The notes under the pieces were generated by a model, which searched no databases, was not told the DNA's origin, and was given only the letters and a program-made list of their open reading frames with translations. Below are positions 16,749 through 25,697 of a stretch of DNA of 64,000 nucleotides, piece by piece (within the stretch, counting starts at the first letter, position 1; every line of letters begins with the position of its first letter). Source of the stretch: Mycobacterium sp. OAS707 (lineage in GTDB: Bacteria > Actinomycetota > Actinomycetes > Mycobacteriales > Mycobacteriaceae); the NCBI RefSeq assembly GCF_014873705.1, contig NZ_JADBDS010000002.1:1178001-1242000 (forward strand), in the 5' to 3' direction. Position numbers and translations under genes: made by a program.

Positions 16749-18232
16749 GAGCCGACCACCGTGGCGATCGTCTTCGACTCGAGGAACTCCTCGAGGCCGG
16801 CGGTGCCCATCTCTCGTCCGATGCCGGACTGCTTGTAGCCGCCGAACGGGCTGTCGGCGTTGAAGTACATGCCGCCGTTGATCGAGAACGTGCCTGTCCT
16901 GATGCGACGGGCCACGGCCAGCGCCCGGTCCTCGCTGCCGAACACCGCACCGGACAGGCCGTAGATGGAGTTGTTCGCGATGCGCACCGCGTCGTCATCG
17001 TCGTCATAACCGATGACGACGAGCACCGGGCCGAACACCTCTTCTTGAGCGATCTCGCTGTCGGGGTCGACGTCGGTGAGCAATGTCGGCGTAAAGAAGT
17101 AGCCAGGGCCGACCTTCTCGCCGCCGGTCACCAGCGTGGCGCCGGCCTCGATCGCGCGTCTGACCATCCCGTCGACCTTGTCGCGCTGCTTCTCGCTGAT
17201 CAGCGGGCCCATATACGTGCTGGGGTCGGCGGGGTCGCCGTAGCGCACCAGACCGAAGTTGTTCTTCACCAACTCGACGATTTCGTCGTGGTTCTTCTTC
17301 GGCACCAGCAGCCGGGACGTCAGCGCGCAGCCCTGACCGGCGTGGGTGACCATCGAGAACGCGGAGAACAACGCGGCGGTGTTGAAGTCTGCGTCGTCGA
17401 GCACGATGGCCGCGGACTTGCCGCCCAATTCGAGAAAGACCTTCTTGAGGGTGTCGCTGGCGGCGGCCATGATTCGGCGGCCGGTCGGCGTCGACCCCGT
17501 GAAGGTGACGATGTCGACGTCCGGGCTGGCCGTCAGCACGGCGCCCACTTCGGGATCGGCGCCGCTGAGCACGTTCACCACACCCGCCGGAATGTCGGTG
17601 TGCTCAGCGATCAGCTCGCCGAGCGCGAGCGTGATCAACGGGGTGTCCGGCGCGGCCTTGAGCACCACCGTGCATCCCGCCGCCAGCGCGGGGGCGAGCT
17701 TGGCCAGCGCGAGTTGGTTCGGATAGTTGTAGGCAATGATGGCGGCCACCACCCCGCCGGCTTCCTTTTCCACCCAGCGGTGGTGCTGCATTCCGCGGCT
17801 CTCGATGTTTCCGAGGTCCTCGGTCATGGGATAGCTCCGCAGCAGGTCGGCGTAATAGCGGACGATCTCGATCGGCGCGTCCAGCTGAGCGCCCTGGCAC
17901 AGCGACTCGGTGGCGCCGACTTCGGCGATCGTCAGTGCCGCCAGCTCGTCGCGGTGCTCGACGAGCGCCCGGTGCAGCTGTTCGAGGCAGCGGATGCGCA
18001 GTTCGGTGTTGGTGGACCAGTCGGTGGTATCGAAGGCGCGCCGCGCGGCGGCGACGGCGGCCTCGGCGTCGGCAACCGTCGCGTCCGGCGCAGACCCGAG
18101 CACCTCGCCGGTGGCGGGATTAATAGAAGGGAACGTCCGCGTCGTTTCGAGCAGCCGTCCGTCGATCAAGAGGCGCCGATCGGCCGACCCGGCACTGGCT
18201 GCGTCAGCCGAAATGGTTGGCGATTCCTGCAC
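16745..18232 (-). CDS. NAD(P)-dependent aldehyde dehydrogenase
   Basis: A 495-residue aldehyde dehydrogenase with Asn169 (AYNYPNQ), Glu268 (FLELGGKS) and nucleophile Cys302 (GQGCALTSR) all in place. First gene of the long minus-strand operon that continues through the CoA transferase, OB protein, thiolase and yrbE-mce genes. Two candidate operators lie just upstream (18258-18282 and 18428-18442). A paralogue at 49159-50604 sits in the MarR-type regulon. The substrate is likely an aldehyde arising from P450 or SDR oxidation; not identifiable from sequence. Confidence 0.95.
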   Translation of the reverse strand: MQESPTISADAASAGSADRRLLIDGRLLETTRTFPSINPATGEVLGSAPDATVADAEAAVAAARRAFDTTDWSTNTELRIRCLEQLHRALVEHRDELAALTIAEVGATESLCQGAQLDAPIEIVRYYADLLRSYPMTEDLGNIESRGMQHHRWVEKEAGGVVAAIIAYNYPNQLALAKLAPALAAGCTVVLKAAPDTPLITLALGELIAEHTDIPAGVVNVLSGADPEVGAVLTASPDVDIVTFTGSTPTGRRIMAAASDTLKKVFLELGGKSAAIVLDDADFNTAALFSAFSMVTHAGQGCALTSRLLVPKKNHDEIVELVKNNFGLVRYGDPADPSTYMGPLISEKQRDKVDGMVRRAIEAGATLVTGGEKVGPGYFFTPTLLTDVDPDSEIAQEEVFGPVLVVIGYDDDDDAVRIANNSIYGLSGAVFGSEDRALAVARRIRTGTFSINGGMYFNADSPFGGYKQSGIGREMGTAGLEEFLESKTIATVVGS

Positions 18233-18257
18233 GATCCTCCTCAGCGTTCATCGCGGT

Positions 18258-18282
18258 GTGATGGAAACTTCATTCTCATCAC
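18258..18282. promoter_or_regulatory. Candidate operator upstream of the aldehyde dehydrogenase-mce operon
   Basis: A 25-bp inverted repeat with arms GTGATGGAAA (18258-18267) and TTCTCATCAC (18273-18282) around CTTCA; the arms match at 8 of 10 positions. The core is a degenerate form of GAGAA-N5-TTCTC found at four other places in the window. It ends 26 bp upstream of the GTG/ATG region of the 18232 gene, so a bound repressor would block the operon promoter. The regulator is unknown. Confidence 0.55.
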
Positions 18283-18427
18283 CGGCGAATCATACATTCG
18301 CATTCAGAGAACTCAAGCAGATGTGCAGAACTCCGCCTGCCTGCAATTAACGCTGCGACAAAGAGACCGCAAACGTCTCACCAGTGCGAACGAGACTCGC
18401 CTACTGTCTTGCGAGAACACATAGTCC

Positions 18428-18442
18428 GAGAGTACGGTTCTC
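18428..18442. promoter_or_regulatory. GAGAA-N5-TTCTC operator upstream of the SDR-P450 operon
   Basis: GAGAGTACGGTTCTC, one mismatch from GAGAA-N5-TTCTC, lies 39 bp before the GTG start of the SDR at 18482 and overlaps a possible -10 (CATAAT, 18442-18447). The same 249-bp divergent gap also contains GAGAC (18363-18367) paired with GTCTC (18375-18379). Together with 18258-18282 it would co-regulate both divergent operons. Confidence 0.6.
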
Positions 18443-18481
18443 ATAATCGGAAGGACGATTCTTGACATCTGAGGACTGCGC

Positions 18482-19180
18482 GTGAAGACCGCGGTTGTGA
18501 CAGGTGGCGGCTCCGGCATCGGACAAGCCGTCGCCCAACGATTGCGCGCCGACGGGTTGGACGTCGCCACCATCGACCTCAACCCGTCCGATGCGCAACA
18601 CGCCTACGTCGCCGACGTCACCGATCGCTCGGCGATCGAGGAGGTGCTGGCTGCCATCCGGGCCCAACTCGGACCGGTCACCGTGCTCGTGAATGCGGCC
18701 GGGCTCGAGAAATTCAAACGGTTCACCGACCTGAAGTTCGAGGACTGGCAGCGGGTGATCGACGTCAACCTCAACGGCGTCTTCCACTGCATTCAGGCGG
18801 TGCTGCCGGACATGATCGAGGCCGGCTGGGGACGCATCGTCAACATCTCCTCCTCGAGCACCCACTCCGGGCAGCCCTTCATGTCGCCGTATGTCGCGGC
18901 CAAGTCCGCGGTCAACGGGCTGACGAAGTCGCTTGCGCTCGAATACGGTCCGGCGGGCATCACCGTCAACGCCGTGCCGCCTGGCTTCATCGACACCCCG
19001 ATGCTGCGCAAGTCCGAGGAGCGCGGCTATCTGGTCGTCGAAAAGAACATCGAAGCGACACCGGTGCGACGAATCGGCAGGCCCGAGGACATCGCCGCGG
19101 CGTGCGCATTCCTGATCTCCGAGGAAGCCGGCTACATCACCGGACAGATCTTGGGCGTCAACGGCGGCCGAAACACATAA
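18482..19180 (+). CDS. Short-chain dehydrogenase/reductase (3-oxoacyl reductase-like)
   Basis: A 232-residue classical SDR: TGGGSGIG cofactor loop at residues 7-14, NAAG at 71-74, Ser near 124, Tyr137 and Lys141 (SPYVAAK), then PPGFIDTP. Acidic residue after beta-2 (IDLN) suggests NAD(H) preference. It starts with GTG 18482 after GAGGA. First gene of an operon SDR, SDR, ferredoxin, P450. It is a close paralogue of the SDR at 44647-45387 (shared GWGRIV.ISSSS and TGQ(I/V)LGVNGG). Likely oxidises a hydroxyl made by a P450. Confidence 0.9.
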   Translation: MKTAVVTGGGSGIGQAVAQRLRADGLDVATIDLNPSDAQHAYVADVTDRSAIEEVLAAIRAQLGPVTVLVNAAGLEKFKRFTDLKFEDWQRVIDVNLNGVFHCIQAVLPDMIEAGWGRIVNISSSSTHSGQPFMSPYVAAKSAVNGLTKSLALEYGPAGITVNAVPPGFIDTPMLRKSEERGYLVVEKNIEATPVRRIGRPEDIAAACAFLISEEAGYITGQILGVNGGRNT

Positions 19181-19197
19181 CGAAAGGAATGCTTCGA

Positions 19198-20058
19198 ATG
19201 GGACGCGTTCAAGGAAAAGTCGCATTCGTCACCGGTGCAGGGCGCGGCCAGGGCCGCAGCCACGCGATACGGCTGGCAGAAGAGGGCGCGGACATCATCG
19301 CGGTTGACCGCTGCGAGGACTTCGCGACGATCGGCTATCCGATGGCAACACCGGAAGATCTCGAGGAGACGGCGCAGTTCGTCGAGAAGACCGGGCAGCG
19401 CATCGTGACGGCCAAGGTTGACGTCAGCGACGCCGGTCAACTCAAAACGGCGGTGGACAACGCCGTCTCCGAACTGGGTGGACTCGACATCGTCGTGACG
19501 TCGGCCGGCATCGCGGGCATGAAGGGCTCCGGTGACATGCAGGGCTGGGTCGACGTGATCAACACCAACCTGATCGGCACGTTGAACGCCATCCACGTCG
19601 CGCTGCCGCACCTCCGCGAGGGCGCGTCGATCATCGCCACCGGCTCAACCGCCGCGCTGATGGATGTGTCCAAAAACGACAACCCCGGCACTGACCCCGG
19701 TGGCGCTGCCTATCTTCATTCGAAGCGGCTGTTGTCGCAGTACGTCCACAACCTTGCGACCGAACTCGCACCGCGGGGCATCCGCGCCAACGTCATCCAC
19801 CCGACCAACTGCAACACCCCGATGCTGCAGAGCGAGCCCATGTACAAGTCGTTCCGCCCCGACCTGGAGCACCCGACCAAGGCCGACGCCGAACCGGTGT
19901 TCTACGTCCAACAGGCGATGAAGGTGCCGTGGATCGAGCCCGAGGACATCAGCAACATGGTGCTCTTCCTGGCCTCCGACGAGGCCCGCTACATCACGGG
20001 CACACAGCAGCGCGTGGACGCGGGCGGCTACCTCAAGTGGTACGACTACCACATCTGA
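19198..20058 (+). CDS. Mycofactocin-type SDR family oxidoreductase
   Basis: A 286-residue SDR: TGAGRGQGRSHA at residues 12-23, Tyr172 and Lys176 (YLHSK). After beta-2 there is the extra segment (about residues 38-65, VDRCEDFATIGYPMATPEDL) typical of SDRs that hold NAD tightly and pass electrons to mycofactocin. ATG 19198 follows AAAGGA. This class usually oxidises secondary alcohols. No mycofactocin biosynthesis gene is in the window. A related protein is at 59803-60642. Confidence 0.9.
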   Translation: MGRVQGKVAFVTGAGRGQGRSHAIRLAEEGADIIAVDRCEDFATIGYPMATPEDLEETAQFVEKTGQRIVTAKVDVSDAGQLKTAVDNAVSELGGLDIVVTSAGIAGMKGSGDMQGWVDVINTNLIGTLNAIHVALPHLREGASIIATGSTAALMDVSKNDNPGTDPGGAAYLHSKRLLSQYVHNLATELAPRGIRANVIHPTNCNTPMLQSEPMYKSFRPDLEHPTKADAEPVFYVQQAMKVPWIEPEDISNMVLFLASDEARYITGTQQRVDAGGYLKWYDYHI

Positions 20059-20074
20059 TCGAAGAGGAATCGCC

Positions 20075-20269
20075 ATGAAGGTTTTCGTTGATTCTGCGCG
20101 CTGCCAAGGCCACACGCTGTGCTCGATGATCGCGCCGGATGCCTTTGAGCTCAGCGACATTGACGGCACGTCCTCGCCGGTGAACGAAGTCGTTCCGCCC
20201 GACCAGGAGAATGCGGTCCGCGAGGCGGTGCACTCGTGCCCCGAACAGGCGATCACGATCGAAGAATGA
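20075..20269 (+). CDS. Single-cluster [3Fe-4S]-type ferredoxin
   Basis: A 64-residue acidic ferredoxin with Cys10, Cys16 and Cys55 (CQGHTLC and SCP). The position that would hold the fourth ligand is His13, as in many actinobacterial P450 partners that carry a [3Fe-4S] or variant cluster. It lies 31 bp before the P450 start and is probably that enzyme's electron donor. Confidence 0.93.
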   Translation: MKVFVDSARCQGHTLCSMIAPDAFELSDIDGTSSPVNEVVPPDQENAVREAVHSCPEQAITIEE

Positions 20270-20300
20270 GCAGCTACCGAAAGCCAAGGGAGACAACGTC

Positions 20301-21677
20301 TTGAGCAACGTCGAGGACATTGCAAAAGGCACCGCCGCCGACGGCGACCGCAAGAAGAACAAGTATTACTTCGACCGCCACACGCCTGAGTACCGGCTGC
20401 AGTTCGAGAAGATCACCGAGGAAATGCAGTCCAAGTGCCCGGTGGCTTGGTCGGAGACATACAACGGGCACTGGGTGGCCGCGGACAGTAAGAATGTCTT
20501 CGAATTGGCGCGCTGCCCAGCGGTTTCCAATCATCACGACCTGACCGGCCAGACTCCGTATCAGGGCATCACGATCCCCAAGGCGCAGCGCGCCACCGTG
20601 GTGCGCGGCGGCATTCTGGAGATGGACGAGCCCGAGCACAGCACCTACCGCGGCGCGCTGAACCCGTATCTGTCCCCCGCCGCGGTCAAGCGCTGGCAAC
20701 CGTTCGTCGACGAGATCGTGCGCGCCGCCCTTGACGAGAAGATCGAGTCGGGCCGCATCGACTTCGTCGACGACCTCGCCAACATCGTGCCCGCGGTGCT
20801 CACCCTGGCGATGATGGGCATCGAGCTGAAGAAGTGGCCGGTCTACAGCGAGCCTGCGCACCTTTCGGTGTCCACCCCCGAACACTCGCCCGACGCCGCA
20901 CGCGTCGCCGAGATGAACCGGCAGATGGGCATCGACATGATCAACACCATGAACGAGATCCGCGAAAATCCGCGGCCCGGGCTGGTGAACGCGCTGCTGC
21001 AGCTGCGCATCGACGGCGAGCCGGCACCCGACCTGGAAATCCTCGGCAACCTCGGCCTGATCATCGGCGGCGGCTTCGACACCACCACCGCGTTGACGGC
21101 GCACGCGCTGGAGTGGCTTTCCGATCACCCCGATCAGCGCGAGTTACTCAGCCGGGAACGCGACACCCTGCTCAACCCTGCCACCGAGGAATTCCTGCGG
21201 TTCTTCACGCCCGCGCCCGGCGACGGCCGCACGTTCTCCGCGGACGTCGAAGTCGAGGGCCAGCAGTTCAAAGAGGGTGAGCGACTCTGGGTCTCGTGGG
21301 CGATGGCCAACCGCGATCCGTCGGTGTTCGATTCGCCCAACGAAATCGTCCTTGACCGAAAGGGCAACCGGCACTTCAGCTTCGGTATCGGCGTGCACCG
21401 CTGCGTCGGCTCCAATGTCGCCAGGACCGTCTTCAAGTCGATGCTCACCTCCGTGCTCGACCGGATGCCGGACTACGTGTGCGATCCGGAGGGCACCGAA
21501 CACTACGAGACCATCGGCGTCATCCAGGGCATGAAGCATCTGCCTGCCACGTTCACGCCGGGCAAGCCATTGGGGCCCGGGTTGGACGAAACTCTCGAGA
21601 AGCTGCAACGCATCTGCGACGAGCAGGAACTGGCGCGGCCGATCACCGAACGTAAGGAATCCGCCGTCGTCAATTGA
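20301..21677 (+). CDS. Cytochrome P450
   Basis: A 458-residue P450. The start is TTG 20301, with AAGGGAG 8-10 bp upstream; an earlier start in the same frame would run inside the ferredoxin gene. I-helix GGGFDTTTA, haem loop FGIGVHRCVGSNVAR with Cys near residue 368. It has an N-terminal extension and a C-terminal tail of about 40 residues past the usual end. It belongs to a different subfamily from the 865/40801/60658 group. Electron donor: the ferredoxin immediately upstream. Confidence 0.93.
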   Translation: MSNVEDIAKGTAADGDRKKNKYYFDRHTPEYRLQFEKITEEMQSKCPVAWSETYNGHWVAADSKNVFELARCPAVSNHHDLTGQTPYQGITIPKAQRATVVRGGILEMDEPEHSTYRGALNPYLSPAAVKRWQPFVDEIVRAALDEKIESGRIDFVDDLANIVPAVLTLAMMGIELKKWPVYSEPAHLSVSTPEHSPDAARVAEMNRQMGIDMINTMNEIRENPRPGLVNALLQLRIDGEPAPDLEILGNLGLIIGGGFDTTTALTAHALEWLSDHPDQRELLSRERDTLLNPATEEFLRFFTPAPGDGRTFSADVEVEGQQFKEGERLWVSWAMANRDPSVFDSPNEIVLDRKGNRHFSFGIGVHRCVGSNVARTVFKSMLTSVLDRMPDYVCDPEGTEHYETIGVIQGMKHLPATFTPGKPLGPGLDETLEKLQRICDEQELARPITERKESAVVN

Positions 21678-21730
21678 CGCCGAGTGGTTTGATAGGCAGC
21701 CATCGGGTTGGGATCGACGAAGGGACGACC

Positions 21731-22171
21731 ATGAAGTCGATGACACTCGCGATTGCAACGGCCGTGCTCACTGCCGCGGCGTCGGTGGCCGCGCCGCCTG
21801 CCCAGGCGATGATGCAGCCCGGGAACTACGACGTGAACACGAACCGGTATGAGCGGGCGTCGTGGTTCTGGTTCGTCTCGGCCTGCCCGGCCCCGGTGGA
21901 CACCAACTGCTTGCGGGTCAGCGCGGCCCCTCGCCTGAAGTTCTACGCCTTCTACGACGGCTACGCGCACCTCGACAACGGGACCTACACCCTGACCGTC
22001 GACGTGCCCGACGGCTTGCAGTGCCTTCCCGGCTATGCGATGCCGACACGTGACACCTATACGTGGAACGAGGTCACCCAGGCCGGGGAAATCAACTCCG
22101 TCTACGACGTCGGCTGCTTCAACGGTCCACCCGGATCCCAGTTCTGGACGTTCGCCCTGCAGCGACTCTAG
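21731..22171 (+). CDS. Secreted protein of unknown function
   Basis: A 146-residue protein with a signal peptide (residues 1-26, ending PPAQA) and a small, aromatic-rich mature domain with four Cys (SACPAPVDTNC, LQCLPG, VGCFNG). ATG 21731 has AGGGACG upstream. It overlaps the amidase tail to tail by 4 bp. Its overall plan (Trp-rich, Cys-paired, ending in FWTFALQRL) recalls the secreted protein at 3035 only loosely. No function can be assigned. Confidence 0.78.
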   Translation: MKSMTLAIATAVLTAAASVAAPPAQAMMQPGNYDVNTNRYERASWFWFVSACPAPVDTNCLRVSAAPRLKFYAFYDGYAHLDNGTYTLTVDVPDGLQCLPGYAMPTRDTYTWNEVTQAGEINSVYDVGCFNGPPGSQFWTFALQRL

Positions 22172-23529
22172 AAGCCGGGCGGCGGGACGAAGCCACCGAG
22201 CGTCTCCTCGATGCAGCGGGCTACCGCCAGCGTTGTGCGGTCCTCGAGGTAAGGCCCGACGATCTGAATACCCACCGGCAGTCCTTGTGCGGTGCGCCCG
22301 ACAGGGACGGCGGTCGAGGGCAGGAAGGCCACGGTCGCAAGGCCGACCCAGCCGAACAAGTCGAGGTACGGCCGACTGCCACCGGGTGTGCGGATCTCGC
22401 GGGCCGCCAACGGCGCGTCGTGATCATGTGGAATCGCCGCCACCACCGCAACAGGCATGAGCAGGACATCCACGTTGCGAAAGAACTCCGTCATCCGCGC
22501 CCGCACCCCCTCGCGTTTCTCGTTGACGGCCAACCAGTTTCGATGAAGCATCTCCGATGATGCTTCCATCACCGGATACAGCAGCTCCATGTGCAACGAG
22601 ACCACTTCGGTCAACGTCACCGGCGGCGAAGAGTCGACGATGCGGGCACCGGCCTTGCGCAGCGCGGTCACGGCTGTTTCGTGCACACCGCGCACGTCGT
22701 CCGCGACCGGGTACGTCCGATCGTCCAGCCAGGTCGCTATGCGCAACTCGGACAACGTCTTTGCGCGAGCGGCCGGAAGCTCCAGCCGCCAGCCCTTGGC
22801 CTGCTCCCCCATCGGCCCGGCGAGGATGTCGAGGGCCATCTCGAGATCGTCGACATCACGCGCCGTCGGGCCGACGACGTTGAGATCCCGATCCGCGAGC
22901 GCCCCTGGCGCCGACGGCAGGTGCCCCCGCTGCGGTACGACACCGAAACTCGGTTTGTGCCCGCATGTTCCGCACCAGTTCGACGGCAACCGTATCGACC
23001 CCGCGATGTCGCTGCCCAATTCCAGTGGCGTCAACCCCGCCGCAAGCGCGGCCGCCGATCCGCCGGATGACCCGCCGCTGGAGCGCGTGGTGTCCCATGG
23101 ATTGTTGGTCGTGCCGAAGATCGGGTTGTAGGTCTGCCAGTCCGCTGTAAAGGCGGGCGTATTGGTCTTGCCGAAGATCACCGCACCCGCGTCGCGTAGC
23201 CGTTGCACCGCCTCAGCGTCACGCTCCGGCACCCGGTCCCAGTCTTCGACTCCACACGTCGTGCGTATGCCCGCCGTGTCGTAACAGTCCTTGATGGTCA
23301 TCGGCACGCCGTGCAACGGTCCGACCTCGCCGCCGCGGGCCAACGCCTCATCAGCGGCATCCGCAGCCTGCCGCGCGCCCTCGGAGTCGAGGGTCACGAC
23401 GGCATTCAGCGGCGGGTTCAGCGCCGCGACCCGCTCCAGGTAGTGCTCCAGCAGTTCCCGACTCGAGACCTCGCGGCGACGGATGGCCTCGGCGAGTGCG
23501 CGGGCCGGCTGAAAAGCGATGTCGGACAC
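22168..23529 (-). CDS. Amidase (amidase signature family)
   Basis: A 453-residue amidase-signature enzyme: Lys80 (TIKD), the cis-Ser in GGSSGGS (about residue 155) and the nucleophile Ser178 (GSDIAGSIR) form the expected Ser-cisSer-Lys triad, so it should hydrolyse an amide. Start taken at GTG 23527-23529 with CAGGA upstream; a GTG 18 bp earlier is possible. It is separated from the next upstream gene by a dispersed repeat, so it may be transcribed on its own. Substrate unknown. Confidence 0.92.
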   Translation of the reverse strand: MSDIAFQPARALAEAIRRREVSSRELLEHYLERVAALNPPLNAVVTLDSEGARQAADAADEALARGGEVGPLHGVPMTIKDCYDTAGIRTTCGVEDWDRVPERDAEAVQRLRDAGAVIFGKTNTPAFTADWQTYNPIFGTTNNPWDTTRSSGGSSGGSAAALAAGLTPLELGSDIAGSIRLPSNWCGTCGHKPSFGVVPQRGHLPSAPGALADRDLNVVGPTARDVDDLEMALDILAGPMGEQAKGWRLELPAARAKTLSELRIATWLDDRTYPVADDVRGVHETAVTALRKAGARIVDSSPPVTLTEVVSLHMELLYPVMEASSEMLHRNWLAVNEKREGVRARMTEFFRNVDVLLMPVAVVAAIPHDHDAPLAAREIRTPGGSRPYLDLFGWVGLATVAFLPSTAVPVGRTAQGLPVGIQIVGPYLEDRTTLAVARCIEETLGGFVPPPGF

Positions 23530-23555
23530 GACGTCATCCTGCCCCACCCCTGCCG

Positions 23556-23613
23556 CGAACGTGGGTTACCCGCACACAAAATGCCGCTTCGGCGTGACAC
23601 GAGCCCACACTCG
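23556..23613. repeat. Diverged copy of a dispersed mycobacterial inverted repeat
   Basis: Arms CGAACGTGGG (23556-23565) and CCCACACTCG (23604-23613) match at 8 of 10 positions. On the reverse strand it carries CACGCCG and CGGCATTTTG in the same order and spacing as the element at 40234-40295, so the two are copies of one intergenic repeat. It lies between the SDR stop and the amidase start and may end the upstream transcript. Confidence 0.55.
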
Positions 23614-23617
23614 GCGC

Positions 23618-24397
23618 TCAGGTCAACCAGCCCACTTCGCGCAGGAACGTCTGGGTGTGGGCGATCCGGCCGGTGAGCACCTTCGGATCGCCGGTGCACA
23701 GCATGAAGGCGGTCTGGGTGATCAGTTCGATGTCCTCGGTGTCGACCTTGGCCAGGTCCAGCGTGCCCGCGCCCGGGGTGGCGACCGGATTCGTCGGCGC
23801 TGCGGCGTTGACCGCGATGCCGTCGTCGTACAACTCGGCGGCCAGGCTTTTCGTCAGCCGGTTCAGCGCAGCCTTGACCGTCCCGTAGATGCCGAACCCC
23901 GCGGTACGGTCGAACTCGGAGAACGGCGGCCCGTCGGGCAGATCGCCACCGACCGACGTGACGTTGAGCACCCACCCGGCACCGCGTTCGCGCATCGCAG
24001 GAATCGACAGTTGAGTCAGGTGCAGAGGCGCCAGTACGTGCATCTCCATCATCAGTCGCACCCGACGGTCGGGAAACTCGTCGAGTGGACGCAGGAAGGT
24101 GACGGCGGCGTTATTGACCAGAATGTCGGGCGCCCCAACACGTTCCACCACCTCGGCGAACAGCCGCTCGCGGTCGTCGGCGTTGGACAGATCTGCCTGG
24201 ACGGCGATCGCCGTGCCGCCCGAGCCGTTGATCTCATCCAGCGTCTGGCGAAGGGAGCCTTGGTATTTCGGGTCGGGTTCCATGGTGCGAGCGGTGAGCG
24301 CGACGGTCGCGCCCTCGGCTGCCAGGCGCCGCGCGATCGCCTTGCCGAGCCCACGGCTGGTGCCGGTGACCAACGCCACCTTGCCGTCACAGGACAC
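23618..24397 (-). CDS. SDR family oxidoreductase
   Basis: A 259-residue SDR: TGTSRGLGKA cofactor motif at residues 11-20, NNAA at 95-98, Ser148, Tyr171 and Lys175 (YGTVK). After beta-2 it has ALTART, which favours NADP(H). GTG 24395-24397 is chosen; an upstream TTG at 24412 is also possible. Either start overlaps the acyl-CoA dehydrogenase stop, so the pair is co-translated. Probably reduces or oxidises a beta-keto/hydroxy intermediate. Confidence 0.88.
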   Translation of the reverse strand: MSCDGKVALVTGTSRGLGKAIARRLAAEGATVALTARTMEPDPKYQGSLRQTLDEINGSGGTAIAVQADLSNADDRERLFAEVVERVGAPDILVNNAAVTFLRPLDEFPDRRVRLMMEMHVLAPLHLTQLSIPAMRERGAGWVLNVTSVGGDLPDGPPFSEFDRTAGFGIYGTVKAALNRLTKSLAAELYDDGIAVNAAAPTNPVATPGAGTLDLAKVDTEDIELITQTAFMLCTGDPKVLTGRIAHTQTFLREVGWLT

Positions 24398-25685
24398 GGG
24401 GAATCCCCGCAAGCTTGTCGGCGAATTTCGCCTCCGCCGCTTCCCGCAACCGAAGGAGGTGCTCCGAAGGGAACATGTCGGGTGCCGGCTTGTGATCCTT
24501 CAGCAGCAGACGGGCCAGTGTCACCTTGTGCACCTCGGTCGGGCCGTCGGCCAAGCCGAGGACGAACGACTCGACCAGGTATGAAACGAACGGCATTTCG
24601 TGCGTGGTGCCCAGCGACCCGTGCAATTGCAGCGCACGGGCCGACACGTCGTGCAGCACCTTCTGCATCATCGCCTTGACCGCCGAGATGTCGGCGCGCA
24701 CCGCCTTGTAATCGTTGTGCTGATCGATCTTCCATGCGGTTTGCAGAGTGAGCAGCCGGAACGCCTCGATCTCCATCCACGAGTCGGCGACCATTTCCTG
24801 CACCAACTGCTTGTCGGACAGCATCGCGCCCTGGGTGTACCGCGACACCGCCCGCTCGCAGATCATGTCGTAGATGCGCCGAACCAGTCCAACGGTGCGC
24901 ATCGCGTGATGAATTCGCCCGCCACCCAACCGTGTCTGCGCGACGACGAACGCACCGCCGCGCGGTCCGAGCATGTGGTCGGCTGGTACCCGGACGTTCT
25001 CGTAGCGCACATAGCCCTCGCGGCCGCCGCCGAGCGGTTGATGGCCGAGGCCGACGTCGCGCAGCACGTTGATGCCTGGGGTTTCGGCGGGCACGACGAA
25101 CATCGAATACCGTTCGTACGGCGGCGCGTCGGGATCCGTCATCGCCATCACGATGATGAAGGACGCCATCGAGGCGAACGACGAGAACCACTTCTCGCCG
25201 TTGATGATCCAGTGATCACCGTCCTGAGTCGCGGTCGTGGTGAACACCTTCGGATCCGCACCGCCCTGCGGCTCGGTCATCGAGAAACACGAGATGATGC
25301 GGTTGTCCAGCAGCGGCTCCAGATACCGCTTCTTCAACTCGGGAGTGCCGTAGTGCGCGAGGATCTCGCTGTTGCCCGAGTCGGGAGCCTGCGAGCCGAA
25401 GACGATCGGCGCGCATTCGGACCGGCCAAGAATCTCGTTGAGCAGCGCCAGCTTCACCTGCCCGTAGCCGGGACCACCCAGGTGCGGGCCGAGATGTGTG
25501 GCCCACAAGCCGCGGTCCTTCACGATCTTCTGCAGCGGCGGAATCAGCGCCTGGCGCACCGGATCGGACAGATCGTGCGACTCCTTGACGATCAGATCGA
25601 TCGGCTCGCACTCCTCGCGCACGAAAGCGTCCACCCATGCGAGTTGCTCCGCCCACTGCGGGTCGGTCGAGAAGTCCCACGCCAT
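24387..25685 (-). CDS. Acyl-CoA dehydrogenase (ACAD10/11-like)
   Basis: A 432-residue flavoprotein of the acyl-CoA dehydrogenase superfamily: FAD-binding SMTEPQGGAD, INGEKWFSS, and the C-terminal LQLHGSLGTTHEMPF. Its architecture follows the longer ACAD10/11-type group rather than the alpha2beta2 steroid type represented by its two neighbours upstream. It should introduce an alpha-beta double bond in an acyl-CoA. Lies 12 bp after the crotonase-fold gene. Confidence 0.9.
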   Translation of the reverse strand: MAWDFSTDPQWAEQLAWVDAFVREECEPIDLIVKESHDLSDPVRQALIPPLQKIVKDRGLWATHLGPHLGGPGYGQVKLALLNEILGRSECAPIVFGSQAPDSGNSEILAHYGTPELKKRYLEPLLDNRIISCFSMTEPQGGADPKVFTTTATQDGDHWIINGEKWFSSFASMASFIIVMAMTDPDAPPYERYSMFVVPAETPGINVLRDVGLGHQPLGGGREGYVRYENVRVPADHMLGPRGGAFVVAQTRLGGGRIHHAMRTVGLVRRIYDMICERAVSRYTQGAMLSDKQLVQEMVADSWMEIEAFRLLTLQTAWKIDQHNDYKAVRADISAVKAMMQKVLHDVSARALQLHGSLGTTHEMPFVSYLVESFVLGLADGPTEVHKVTLARLLLKDHKPAPDMFPSEHLLRLREAAEAKFADKLAGIPRVL

Positions 25686-25697
25686 CGTCGTCTCCTC

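Noticed and set aside
18363..18379. GAGAC-N7-GTCTC dyad in the 18233-18481 gap
   Set aside because: Spacer length and arm sequence differ from the GAGAA-N5-TTCTC sites, and it has no second copy; kept only as a note.
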